The notes beneath the pieces are model-generated. The model was not told the origin of the DNA. It did no database searches and saw nothing but the letters and a program-made list of their open reading frames with translations. This document shows positions 22,300 to 34,276 of a stretch of DNA of 64,000 nucleotides, piece by piece. This DNA comes from Blasia pusilla (lineage: Eukaryota; Marchantiophyta; Marchantiopsida; Blasiales), in NCBI GenBank assembly GCA_050084515.1, contig CM114271.1, positions 24,304,001-24,368,000 on the forward strand. The letters run 5' to 3'. A program made the position numbers and the translations under genes. The first letter of the stretch is position 1; the number at the start of each line of letters is the position of its first letter.

Positions 22300-25200
22300 C
22301 AGCCCCTTTTGAAGATAACGCAACTATAGGTTGCTTCTTTGAAGCCTAACTTAAAACTTCGCTTCCCAAGATGAAGGAATAACTAGATGTAGAGTGTTTA
22401 TCATACACGATTCCTGCCCAATGAGCATTTGTGAATTCTTGCAATAGTAAACTCGGAGAAGGGTTAAATTGAAGTCCAAATTGAAGAAAGAATTTCACAT
22501 AATGTATAATCCTTCCCACAACTTCACGGTGAGGTTTCCAAGGTATTTGCATAAACTATCTCACTAGGCCAACTCAGTAACTCAAGTCTAGTCTAGGTAT
22601 AGTTAGATAGATCAAACTTTTAGTTATGTGCTTGTACATATTAGAATTTGCAAGCAACTCTCCTTCATCCACTCTTAGCTCATAATTTGGTCCAACGACG
22701 TAGAGATTGGCTTGCAAGCTGTAATACCATATTTTGAAAGCATGTCAAGAGTATATTCTTGTTGTAATAACCACATGCTCTCTCCAAAACTAATAAACTC
22801 AACATGAAGAAAGTAATTGAGTTCTCTTAAGTCCTTCGTATCAAATTTTTCCTATAACTTTAGTTTGATAACTGTATTTCCTTGTTCTCTGAACACATAT
22901 AGCAAGGAATCATAATCACAAATCATAAAGCTCAACTCTTATATGACATTTGTAATCTTGTCATACCAAGCTCTTGGAGCTTGTTTGAGCCTATATAGAG
23001 ATTTTTTTTACTTGTAGATGTGGAATAAAAACTCTTCATGCTCATATCCATGTGGTTGAGCCATGTATACCTCCTCATATAGATCTTCATTCAAGAAGGC
23101 ATTCTTGACGTCCATGTGATGTAGTCTCCATTTTTTTCTATTAATGCAACCACTGCTCTCGTATTCATCATCTTTGCAATAGGGCTACATGTCTCCTTAT
23201 AATCGATTCCATATTATTCTGCATAGCCCTTGGCTATTAATTTGGTTTTGGATTTTTTCATTATATCATCTTGATTATCCTCGACTTTGTAAACCCATTT
23301 GCACATAAGATCTTCCTTACCATAAGTTATATCAACCAACTCCCAAGTTTGTTGATGTCTTAATGCAACAAGATCTTCCTACATAGCTTCAATCCATTCG
23401 ATATTGCATATAACTTCTTCAAAACAACTTGGTTCCTATTCTCGGAGGGTAGTCACCATATATGCATGATGTGTTGCAAGAAATCCTCTATTTATGAATC
23501 TATAAACAAGATGTGTGACTCTATTTGATCTTTAAAGTTGTTGTTTAGAGATGGATGTCTTTCAAATCTGACTAGAGCTCTAACTAGTGTCAATAGAGTC
23601 TTATCATGAATTCCTTCTATTGAAATTCAGTTGATTAAGAAGAACCTGCACGCTACAACCTCTTCCCAATATATCTAAGGCATGTTCTTCTCATTCAGCA
23701 TAACACGTGCCTACTCAACAATATGTCAATTCTTCCGCTTAACCACTCCATTTTGTTGTGGAGTATAAGGGCAAATCACTTGTCTTGGATGTCATTTTGA
23801 CGTAAGTCGTCGTCACAATGCAATTTGAATGTAATCTCCTCCTCCATTATAACATAATTTGAGAATGTATCGTTCTGGTTGCTTCTCTACCAAAATTCTG
23901 AATGTCTAGAACATTGAGAAAACTTCTCACTTGGCTTTCAAAAAGTATACCCATATATACCTAGAGAAGTCATTAATAAATGAAATAAAGTACTAACAAC
24001 CACTAAGACTATGATGTAATGTTATCCACATATGACTATGCATCAACTCTAATATCTTGAATGCTCTTCTATCTTGATTTGGAAATGGAAGTCTAGCTTG
24101 TTTTCCAAATTGGCAATCAGGGTATATATCTAACATAGTAGGACTTGATAATTTATGAAGTCCTATTACCACACTAGATGATGAAAGATAATATAATCTT
24201 TGAAGATTCATATGCCTAATTCTCCTATGCCACATGTTTATATGTGTGATTTGTTAGCTTGTTTGAACATACATTAGGGTTTGAATCTTTAGTATAGAAA
24301 CATCTGATTTGAACATTCTTCCAAATCTTGTTCCTTTGACTATCATAGTCTAGTCATCCATTTTTTTAATGAAATAACCATACGTGCTAAACTTTACTTC
24401 ATAATCATGTTCTATTGAAATTAAATTTCTTGCAATGGTATAAACATTTCCAAGAGCATAAAGACCACTTGGGTGCTATTGGAATTTTACTGATTTTCGT
24501 GATATGATGATGAGTATCATCTTCTATGAGCACAATTGTAGGATCTTTCACATGCTCCATACTACTGGACCATTTAGCTTGTTAAGTAACATAATTTGAT
24601 GGACCACATTCAATGTCTTAATCTGTTTTCAAGTCTTTCATGACCATTGCTCCCATATGATGAGTTATCATCAAAAGGTGCTCAATTTGTGAATATTTTT
24701 GTTCTTGATATTGTATTTGGTGTTCTTGCTCCATATAGTTTTGTTGTTGTTAGGCCCTTGTTCTCATAGTTTCCTTCTTCTTGAAGCAAAACTTTACATA
24801 ATGACCTTTTATTCCACAATAATTGCAAGATCCAAGGACTCTCTATTGTTGATCTCGACATCAACGATTTCCACCATCACCACCTTGTGATTGTGTTTGG
24901 TATTGGTTCACACTTGACTAAGTGAAGTTATGTTGAGTGCCTCTTCCTCCATATGCTTGATATCCACCACAATCATGAAAGCTTCTCTATCTTTGTTTAA
25001 TCCATTACTTGCAAATAGCGCACTCTCTTGCATACTAGGCAATCTACCTCTACAGACTAGGCGCATTTTCTCACTAATTAATAATGGGACTAACTCTTGA
25101 AATGCTTAATATTTTTTTCTCACAAAGGTAAACGTCTCAAAATACTTGAAATCTTTTGGAAAGCCTTGAAGAGTGAAACAAATATATCATCATCTTTTAC

Positions 25201-25700
25201 AATTACTCCAATGTTATTCAACTAATCAATAATAAGTCAGATACTCAAAACATCATCATTGATGCTTTGTAATCTTTTCCTTTCTTCATTCAATTGTTGC
25301 TTTGAATGAATTTTTTGGGACTTTGTAGATATCTAGAACAACTTTTCCAATGCATCCCATACCTCCTTCACAATATCAACATCTTGAATGTGATCAATCA
25401 TTGGCGAAGTGATCGTTATTGAAATGAAATGGATTACTTACCTAGTGCGTATGTTCCCAACGCAAATATTCAAGTTTTTTTAGTTATCTTTTGGTTTGGC
25501 TTCATCATCTATAACAAGCTCCCATAGTTCTTGACCCATGAGAAATTGCTTCATCCGAAACCAAAACATTGTAATTATTCTTATCTCATTTCTCGCCTAT
25601 GATTACTACTGAGGAATACTCATGAAGAATGATTTAACTCACCAGACGTAATTTTAGGCTTTCCACTAATCCAATTGAATTATAGACCACTCTTTCATAG
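22300..25700 (-). pseudogene. Decayed Ty1/copia retrotransposon, gag to RNase H
   Basis: On the minus strand, pieces of the copia polyprotein appear in the expected order but are broken by many stops. These are a gag remnant with zinc-knuckle surroundings (about 25,600-24,700), the pre-integrase domain at 24235-23993 (MWHRRIRHMN, then CQFGKQARLPFPNQDRRA), reverse-transcriptase remnants (about 23,300-22,950), and RNase H at 22552-22346 (HWAGIVYDKHSTSSYSFILG). A remnant of the VALSSKGAEY region and the downstream DNA-binding tail extends to about 22,000. A polypurine tract follows. No frame is long enough to be functional and no 5' LTR was identified. Class: Copia superfamily. Confidence 0.8.
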
Positions 25701-25899
25701 AAATTGATATGAAAATTTCCAAAACTGACCAAGTATATGGAAAAACTATTCAAATTGACTTGTAGATAGCAAATTGCACAACTTTCCTTTACTATTTTCA
25801 CTTTCCTACACTAAAATTGCTCTTGCACAAGCTCAAAATTTCATAATCAAATAATTTTGGATACATTGGAAAGGTCTCCTCACATCTTTTGAGAATTTC

Positions 25900-27168
25900 T
25901 CACATTCTCGACGTTGATGCTCAACACTATCACACCATATACATTTTCTCACAAAGTTCCTACTGTCGAAGGAGCACAACACTAGGATTCCTATTAAGTT
26001 TAAGCTCACCCATTTCTACTCTCAACTCTCTCAAACCTTTCACCAACTTATCAATGGCAGAATCCTTGAGTTTTTTCAACATCAGCATAGGCAAGGGAGT
26101 TGGAACTCATAATTTTGACTTGAATAGTGCGGTTCTACCTCTACTTCGACTTTTCTTTGTGAAGATAGCAACAACTTCTTCCTCTTTCTTCCAATTAGTG
26201 ATTACACTTCCTTTTCGGTCTTGTCCGCCAACATTATGAAAAGCTTGTTGTAACCATCTTTTGTTAGTCATAGTTCTGTTAGAATCTATGACATGAAGCG
26301 CATAAGTGAGAAAGAATCAACCAAAAATAGAAAAAATAAGATACATGAGATAAAGATCAGAGTGGGGCCATAGGTTGGTGAAAAGTAAAATAAGGATGAG
26401 GTTGGGGAAGATGAGATTGGGACATTAGAGTCCAAAGAAAATCTTCTCAAGCTATGAGAGTAGGACACGTGACATAAGGATAGATAGAGGTAATTTGTCT
26501 TCATTGTACCTATCTCTAAGTATATAAAGGAAGAGGAGAGGCCTCGAAGGGCATTCTATCTTTGAGCAACTCTAAAGTGGTTCCGTGAGTTGGAGGGTTA
26601 TAATTTTCCTCCAAATTCTCATCAACCGCTTCAAGAAATAGCTCGGTTTTCCTCAAGTCTAGAGTTGCCCTTTCTGAAGAAGATAGTTGAAAAACCGCTT
26701 CTCAAACTCACGCAACAATTCATTTGGAGTCATTCCCTTCCCTGGATATTGCTCTATCCATTCTATAAAACTCCTCTTAGTCACCCGATCCACATCATCA
26801 TTGAAGAATTATCCTTTCAGCAACTGCTCATACTCCTTCCACGAGGTTGGATTTTTTGCTCTTAACTTTTTTACTTGACTACGAATCTCTGGTATTACAA
26901 CTAACTCAAAAATTGACACCATATCACCTTCGGGTACACGGTTTACCTCCATCTCACAGACATACTCTCGAACATACTTGGTGATGTTACTCCCATTTAA
27001 CCTCCCCAACTTCTTTACAATTGCTTGGAGAGCCTTTTTTGATCTTTGCTCTCCTATGTGAACTCGCCTTGTTGTCAAAGTTCGTAGAAGATCCTCAACT
27101 CCTCTATTCCCATTGATGAAGCACCACCCAAAGAAGTCATCTTGATGAAACCTGAACTTGAAAAACAT
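25900..27168 (-). pseudogene. Retrotransposon gag-like relic
   Basis: The minus-strand open frame 27168-26809 encodes a segment with GRLNGSNITKYVREYVCEME and SIFELVVIPEIRSQVKKL. It continues past a stop into a DRVTKRSFIEWIEQYPGKG-like segment down to about 26,600. The later part of the same protein, including NWKKEEEVVAIFTKKSRSRG and LVKGLRELRVEMGELKLNRN, resumes at about 26,260 and runs to about 25,930. This is a capsid-type gag organisation followed by a basic and low-complexity region, as in plant LTR retrotransposon gag. I cannot assign the superfamily with confidence. The gap between the halves is a separate insertion. Confidence 0.5.
26285..26570. repeat. ~290-bp insertion splitting the gag relic
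   Basis: Sequence between the two halves of the gag reading frame that does not continue the protein. It contains tatataaagg near its right side and pyrimidine-rich minus-strand stretches. Its limits are set only by where gag similarity stops and resumes. No terminal repeat was confirmed. It could be a solo LTR or a MITE. Confidence 0.35.
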
Positions 27169-28490
27169 AATCTACCGCCTCAAAGAGCTCTTAGTGGAAG
27201 TACCATTTATCGTGTTGAGAGCTTTTCTTCGAGTAAGGGCGGACCTTCTAGGTGTAGCACACGTGGTTGATGCAAGGTGAACTCTATAGGAAGTTCTCCT
27301 TTCTCGATACAGAATTATTATATTAACCCTCTATTCTCTCACAATTGGTATCACGAATGGTATTATCGAGGCGATCACTTCTTCATAACATCGGCTAGGT
27401 CATGGAGTTGCTTTAGGTTGTTATGCAAATATTAGGTCAAGGTCGTAGATGGATACACACATTCAAACCACCCAGTAGCGGGGGGCCGCGCAAGGGAGGG
27501 GGGATATGTGGAGATCTATCCATGTTTTGGGAAGATCAATGTTGTTTGTTGTGTAATGTGGATTGTGGAGCAATGTGTATGTGCAAAAAAACAGTTTGTT
27601 TGTATTATAGAATACCTAACTCACTATGTAGATTTCTTGTGAAATTTATGAGGTATGGGGAGTTTTCAACTCCTCAAGTTGGATGGTCCGTGGTGGGGAA
27701 GAGAGACTAGAGATAAGGTCTTTAATGACCAAGATTTCATAGCATCCATGGAAAATTCCTAAAACTTTGATATTCATATAGTGTCTTACAACTGATTATT
27801 GTTTCCAACAAAGTTACTAACTCCAGATTATTTTTATGGTGCAACATAAGATGCCATATTTTGTTGATGTCGAGGTGAAGGAGGAGTGGCAACAAGTAAA
27901 TGTATCAAGGTCAATCGGCTTGGATATGTATATTTTATAGGATCGCCTTGTTGGAGGAGAGGACCATTTGGATGATGGCTCCTAAAGCGAAGGGAAGCCA
28001 AGGATGGGAAGACCCGCCTTTTGCCTCTCCAAGGAAAACTAGGGGGTCCTCATTGCATATACTCCCACTATCATGTGCCTCCACAATATAAGCAAAACCT
28101 CAAGGATGTCCCAAGCTTGCAATATTAGAAATAGTTGGAAGGATATGCATGTATGATCTTGGAGTGGAGTCCCATATGATTGAATAGTTGTAGAGGGTTT
28201 GATCTCGAGTTGGGGTAAGTGTTTCCCTATGGGTAGAAATCTATCATGCAATGGGAAGAACAATGAGTCCATGAACACGTTGGAAACATAAAATCACTCT
28301 TGTAACTTTAGAAGAAGCAAGATTTTTTCCACCTTAGATATCCAAGTGTTCTCATATAATGGAACTCGCGTTGTTCTATGCCAATCCAAGCCCTCACTTC
28401 ATGTCATGTCATGTCATCTTCGATTTAATAGCACTAACGTTTGACCTTCCCAAATACGTCAGACGGAAACTATATGCTCTATTAGAAAAG
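27169..28490. other. Intergenic DNA, nothing recognised
   Basis: Open frames 27423-27710 (+) and 28039-28278 (-) show no domain. A tggtatcac sequence near 27,341 resembles the start of a retroelement primer-binding site but has no convincing partner. Confidence 0.45.
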
Positions 28491-28498
28491 ACAAGATC

Positions 28499-28800
28499 AA
28501 GCTTGCACGGAAACGGACATGCCCGGCCCGCACTTAGGCCTGCACCCGAGCCCGCTTAGAGCTCGCCGCGTAGACCCGGGCTAATGGAGCCCGCACCCGT
28601 TGCAAGGCCCACGGTATCCCCGCCCCCAACACACCCCGTGCCCACCATGTGGGCTACAAGCATGCCTTGCGCGGGCCGCAAAACGAATTCACGCTCGGTC
28701 AGCCCGGATCTACACGGTGAGTTGAGGTGCCGGTCGCGGGTACGTAGGCCCGCAAGGACATAAGTCCGCAGATACAGACTTTGTCCGTGTGCAACCCTGG
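28499..28800. mobile_element. Non-autonomous hAT-type element (MITE)
   Basis: A 302-bp GC-rich block in AT-rich surroundings. The ends are imperfect inverted repeats: the left carries cttgcacggaaacggacatg, and the right in reverse complement carries ccagggttgcacacggac. The 8-bp flanks acaagatc (28491-28498) and acaagatt (28801-28808) match at 7 of 8 positions. An 8-bp target duplication, a CAGGG-type terminus and a GC-rich cccgcacccg-type interior all fit the hAT superfamily. There is no coding capacity. Confidence 0.65.
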
Positions 28801-28933
28801 ACAAGATTATACACTAGGTAGTGAGTCTTAGTATTTTGATCAAGTAGAAACTTAAAGTAATCAAATAGAAATCAAAATTCTTATAAGGATGAGGCTCGGA
28901 AGCCCCGATCAAGGTCATGAATGAATGCATGAT

Positions 28934-28938
<5 letters not shown>

Positions 28939-28982
<44 letters not shown>
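28939..28982. repeat. (TA)n microsatellite
   Basis: Uninterrupted TA run of about 44 bp. Confidence 0.97.
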
Positions 28983-28985
<3 letters not shown>

Positions 28986-30400
28986 TGGGTAATATGCAGA
29001 GATATCGTGTTCATAGATAAATGCAAGGTCATTTTAGCACACCTTTGAGGTATTGAAAATCTCCTATTTTGGGATTTCAATATTATTTCATTGAGAACCA
29101 TTTATATTTCTAAATATGATTTTATTTTTAATTTAAAAATTGAAATCAACAAAAAGGTTTTTATCAACCATATGCTAGAATTGGTTTGGATTTGCATTGA
29201 ATCCAATGTGAATACTCCAAAACTCTTCTACTAATGATACTATTTTACAAGTTTTTCATCCCCCAACAAATGGACCATCCTTAAACTTTGCATTTGCCCT
29301 TGTGACATCATTCTCTTCTCCAATTAACTATACATACAATTCTTAAGTGTCTCTAACAATACCACTCTATTACAAAAAACTATACTCTAAAAGCATGTAC
29401 TCATGCACATGCATTCATTTGAGAACCCCTATTAGGCCAAGGAGAGAGAGGACCCACCCCTCCTATTAGGGTGTTTCATAGTATGCTCCGTAACGTACGA
29501 CGTCTATGTCCATATTTCATTTTATGGATTTTATGGATTTCGTTTCTAGTTTGATGTTTAGAAGGAGGCGTTTACAACTTGGACGTCCAAGCTCACTCCC
29601 AAGTATTTAATTCGAAAGGAATTATTACGACAACACCTGAAAAATTAAAACACCTCCTGACAAGGATCCAAGGAACACCACGGCCTCTACATCGCGCTAT
29701 CCCTCCTTCTGCCCTTCCCCTATTGAGGAAGGACAAACGGATGGAATCTTGGCTCACATACCCTTCCCCCTTACATCCCCAACAACGCCATTAGCGTCTC
29801 CCTCCTCATTCTCTTTACACCCACTATTCCAACTCCTTATACTCTCCTACTTCCATCCCCATTGACCCACTAGGGCATCTCCATTAACTTCACCAAAGTC
29901 ATCCCTCACTCTTCTCCTTGCTATAAGACAATTATATAAATCTTAATTATTTGATTAAAACTCAAACTTGTAGGGATACAATTGGACTATATTTCAAGTT
30001 GGGACCTCGTAATCAAAATGGAATAGAAGAACAAACATCTCCATCATATGGGGAACATAGGGAAGATTTTTTCCCCCATATGCAAAGCAGGGTACCTCTC
30101 CATGCTCCTACTTTAGCACATCAGGGTAAAGGTATGTTGTGATGAGAACTCGATCCGGGATAACTTTTGGAAAAACATGTTTGGATTTTTACCCTCACCC
30201 CAAGAAGTGAACTGTGGGCAAAAAACTCTACCTCCCACACTTCCGAACTCTTCTTTTAGTCTCGGAAAAAAATGACAATATTTGACATGCGCTAATACCT
30301 AAAGATTTTGGGGTCCTGATTCTACCGCATGATTGGAGCTCCAAAGTCTAAATGGAATATCTAGCGAGGTACCCGGGGTGGATATAACCCGGATTGAGAA
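28983..30400. other. Intergenic DNA, nothing recognised
   Basis: Frames at 29579-29794 and 29951-30142 (+) have no visible domain. Confidence 0.45.
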
Positions 30401-30404
30401 CCCT

Positions 30405-30620
30405 CATTTCATCCCCGCTCTATTGGTAGATGACCAAGAGGTTAGCTGAACAAACCTAAGGTCCTCTTGAAGAGGTCTTGGGTTCAACTCTCCCCTTGGA
30501 CAATGGGAGGCGGTCTCAACCCCAGGGCAGTGACGTCCCCTACCTAGGGCATGGAAGGTCCATGTTTGAGAGAGAGAACGCCTTGTGTGCCTTGACTATG
30601 CTCCCGGGTTAAAAATCAAG
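30405..30620 (+). mobile_element. SINE-like fragment with tRNA-type promoter boxes
   Basis: A possible A box (ttagctgaacaaacc, from about 30442) lies about 37 bp before a B-box-like ggttcaactct (30481-30491). They sit within a context (gaggtcttgggttcaactct) like the T-arm of a tRNA-derived SINE head. The stretch downstream is non-coding and GC-richer. No target duplication or poly-A tail was confirmed, and the A box is weak. Confidence 0.35.
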
Positions 30621-30899
30621 ATAAAATTCCAGGCCTTCTCAAAAGAAAGAAAAAAATAGACAAACAAACCAAATCTCCTCAGTGAGAACCCCAAATCTAG
30701 ATGTGAAGGTGCCCGTCGGATACGATGTCAATTTCACATATGGGGAAGTGATCCCATAAGCCAAATCGGCTTCCGGTGGACTAAAAATCTACTCTACTCT
30801 ACTCTACTGCTCTATCCATCTCATCCCTCTTGATCCTAATTCAAGATTTTCTGAAATCTTAAGTGGTGGAATCACAAAATTTCTATATATTTATGATCT

Positions 30900-31107
30900 A
30901 TATTATTATGGGAGAACGCCTTCTTGATTCACAAACACCTCTCTGTTTGACACATGGCAATTGGGCAGCAAGAAAAGGTTTCACATACTATGGGCAGCCA
31001 GAAAAAATAAATTCGAATTTATGTGCGGCATCATTAATCTGTTCCCTTCACAGGCTATACTCTAGCTCTTCCAAAAAAAAATTTCTCAACGCACGGGCAC
31101 CTTACTA
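30900..31107. repeat. Foldback-family right end (fragment)
   Basis: Aligns with the last about 160 bp of the 16.3-18.0 kb element: gacacatggcaattggg, a catactatgggcagccaga block, tgcggcatcattaatc, and the terminus gggcaccttactagta. One end only, truncated on its left. Confidence 0.6.
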
Positions 31108-34100
31108 GTATTATTGAAGAATGCCTATGTATTTTGCAAGTTCTTCTCCTTCCCACACTCTTTTCAATCAATAACTCACTATAAGATCTCTCAAATCAAT
31201 TAAAAATGATGAATAGGAACTTCGACAATGACTTCAATCCGTGCATTAGGCGCAACTCAAATTGTTATATTTTCCTCGAACATAATCGCGTGTTAGTGTA
31301 AATTTGCCCGTTTAAGTAGGGTTTCGCGAGTTTCGATTTAACAGGGTATTTCCCCTTTCTGTACCTTGAAAGTAATGGCCTTCCCGGTCTTTCGTAGAAG
31401 CACCCTTTCGCTTGTACCATTCACTCATTGGATCCCTCTACATCGGTCCTTCCTCCGCATCCGTCTCATGGGGCCCAAGTCCGTAGTCCTGTACCGCGGC
31501 CGCATTCATTTCCTGCCCTCCGTTCGTGCCTTCACGGGGCTGTAGATGGACACACCTCGGCTCCGTCTCTCTCCCAGGCCTGCAATCTACTCTACATCGG
31601 TTGAGACTCCCTGGTCCCTATCAGGGACGCCAACGGTCACCTTCTCATGGTGATTTCAAGGGGCTTTCGTGGGCTCTCCTCGGGTCACGATGAGTTAGTT
31701 TCCCTGGTTTAGGCTGGCCTAAACGGAAGGAGCTGGAGACATGTTCATAATTCGCTCTTTGGTAGCTTTCCACAACAAATAAGGTGAGAGTTCAGGGCTT
31801 GTCTCCCACGATCCCTACACGTTTGGGCACCACGAGTAGTGGACAGCATTCAGGACTGACTTGCAGTCGAAGTTGAGGAAAAACTCAGCCAGCCCACTCA
31901 CAGCAGAATGAAGCTGTGTACATAGAAAGATGAGTGTTCAGCTAAGAATTCAAGAGGAATAGTGTAAACACAAGTTCTGAACTCTGGTCAACCATCCGAA
32001 TTCACCTGCTGTGGCTTACCAAGGCTCCACGCATGTAACCATACTGGAAAATCTTTGAGATCCACAAGTCTATCTACCCTCGCATGCAATGTCACGATGA
32101 CCATAGGAGATCGCCATTTTTTCTGCACCCAAACCTTTTGGGCACTGAAACTGTCCCGCATCCTCGCGACCTTGAGTAGCAAGTGACAGGCAGTAATTGT
32201 GGAAAACCGATATACTTTCTTCCATTGTCCATTGCAAAAATGTTTTGAGCACAGAAATGAGGTCGCCGCAACCTCCACAACTGTCCATAGGACCCGGCTC
32301 TTAGAAACCCACTGTTATGTCACTGCCTATTGGAAGACCATGTGAACTTACTAGTCGTACTTAATACTCTACTGTCCAGTCAGCAGTCAGTTCTTAAATA
32401 TATCTGCAGGGTAAGGAAGCTACCCTTCCAGTGGACTTCTGTAAAATTATTTTTATCAAATCATATCACAAAATCACTCCAATCAATTCGACTTTTCTGC
32501 GTCCCCTACCTGTAAGAAATTGAACCGAGTCCACCTGTTGGAGTTTTACTGTTTCACTTATCCAAGAAAAATTACGCATGAGTCAAGTCTCCCTTAAAAT
32601 CAGACTACTGTAGAAACCAACCAACCATGAAAACACACGGACTATCTCCTCTTTTAACTCCTCTGTCTCACAAACCAATTTCAGAACCATGAACCCACAC
32701 TTCAAACACAGCTTCTGCACACACCATCAATTCTTTGACTTCCACCTCAATCCTCAGAACCAATTACTGTAATTCCTAAATAGCTGTGTGAACCAGTATT
32801 ACCTAAGAGGTCTCCAGCACCAACAAAACCTGTGCCAAACCAGATTCATGGGTCCAGAATCTGGGTTCTCAAACCCGAAGGGTCGAAAGAGCCCATCTTG
32901 GTCTACTCAAATGAGCTTGCAGCCTCCCTTGTAGCAGCTAACTCACACATTTCAGACAGGAGCAAACCACAAATACATGGCTTTTCAATTCATGGCTTTG
33001 GAGAAGTGTAAGTAGCCATGAATTACCTTCCTGTTGCACCAAAGAAACTTACCCATTCAAGAAAGAACAATCAGAAAAGAACTTCAAAGGGTCACAAAAA
33101 AAAACCATGAGTTTTCCGCGATACTACTTCATGGTGTCATCAATCCAAGCAGATGCGTCTCACTGCTGATGTTGAAATTCATCACTTCAAGCCAACTGAG
33201 CCAACCATCACAAAAAATGATGAAAGAAGACCTGATAGAGCACGAAACAATTCCAATTGCACACATGTTGGGACGTGAAAGGTGCATGTGCCACAACAAA
33301 ACCCATCGGCACAAGGAGATGGTGAGATGTGCTCTGATCCGATGTTAAAAATTAGTAACATTTCACTGCTCCTAAACCAGAGGGAAGTTTGTATATCACA
33401 ATTCCAACTTTGACCATCCCCTCAACTCACCATGATTTTACAGTCTTAGCGAGGTTGGAAGCTCACTTTACTAGCACCTCCCATGCCTAGCCACCTACTC
33501 AGAGCTACATCACTGCACTATCCTAAAAAATGGTGCACATTTACAAAGAGGAGATGGTCAGGGAAGTCACCAGAAACACTACCAATAAGTTGTGAAAGTT
33601 CTTCACTGTTGCGGTCCCATGATGCAGCAACTGACCCATGGCTGCCAGGAATCACTGACCAGGCCCATAGAACTAGGAACCCATCAAAATTGCATGGAGA
33701 GAGCCACTTGCAGCAGAGGATAGGTCCTCAGCATTCACTGCTGCTTGAGCAGAAGCAAAAACGTGACCATGACATCCAACAAAATAATATGAATCTTGTT
33801 CATACCCTCACTTTCAGGAAAATGGATGGGCTGAGAAATGACCTGCCTCTGCCATCACTCACTCTAGCCACTGTGAGCAAGAGGGGATACTTGTTTGCAG
33901 CCTTGAAAGCAGTTACGAAAAGAGGAACTGATTGACGCAAAGTGAGGTGAAATCCTAGTCTTGACAGCAACTGCTATCAGCAGATATCATGAAGTGCTTC
34001 GACCTTATCTTCCGTTCTGTAGTTCCTCCATCTCCTTCGAAGTTTCTTCTCAAACCTTCAAGCCTTAGGTCGACCACTTGTTAAACTGCAAGAATGAGGA

Positions 34101-34276
34101 ATAAATTTCTTTCCTTCTCAATCATGAAAAGGAAGCAGTCCAAGCACTCTACTCCCCATGCACAGCATCACCTTCAATCTGGTTATGAGATTCAAGAATG
34201 ACTACCATCTGGTGGATCCAAATGTTGACAATCTTCTTGGTTTTGGAACCAAAATCAGCAGACTGTAAGCATGACA
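31108..34276. other. Moderately GC-rich region downstream of the J-domain gene
   Basis: The part nearest 34,276 must contain the 3' UTR of the minus-strand J-domain gene. Several small frames occur (for example 31988-32278 on the minus strand, 33034-33348 and 33483-33935 on the plus strand), but none shows a domain, a signal peptide or a splice-consistent extension that I can defend. It could hide a non-coding transcript or a fast-evolving small gene. Confidence 0.4.

Noticed and set aside
27336-27352. tggtatcac as a retrotransposon primer-binding site
   Set aside because: It is on the opposite strand to the adjacent gag relic, matches initiator tRNA-Met only partly, and no LTR end was seen beside it.
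31988-33935. A fourth host gene between 31.9 and 33.9 kb
   Set aside because: Frames on both strands are short, without domains, and I could not join them with convincing splice sites.
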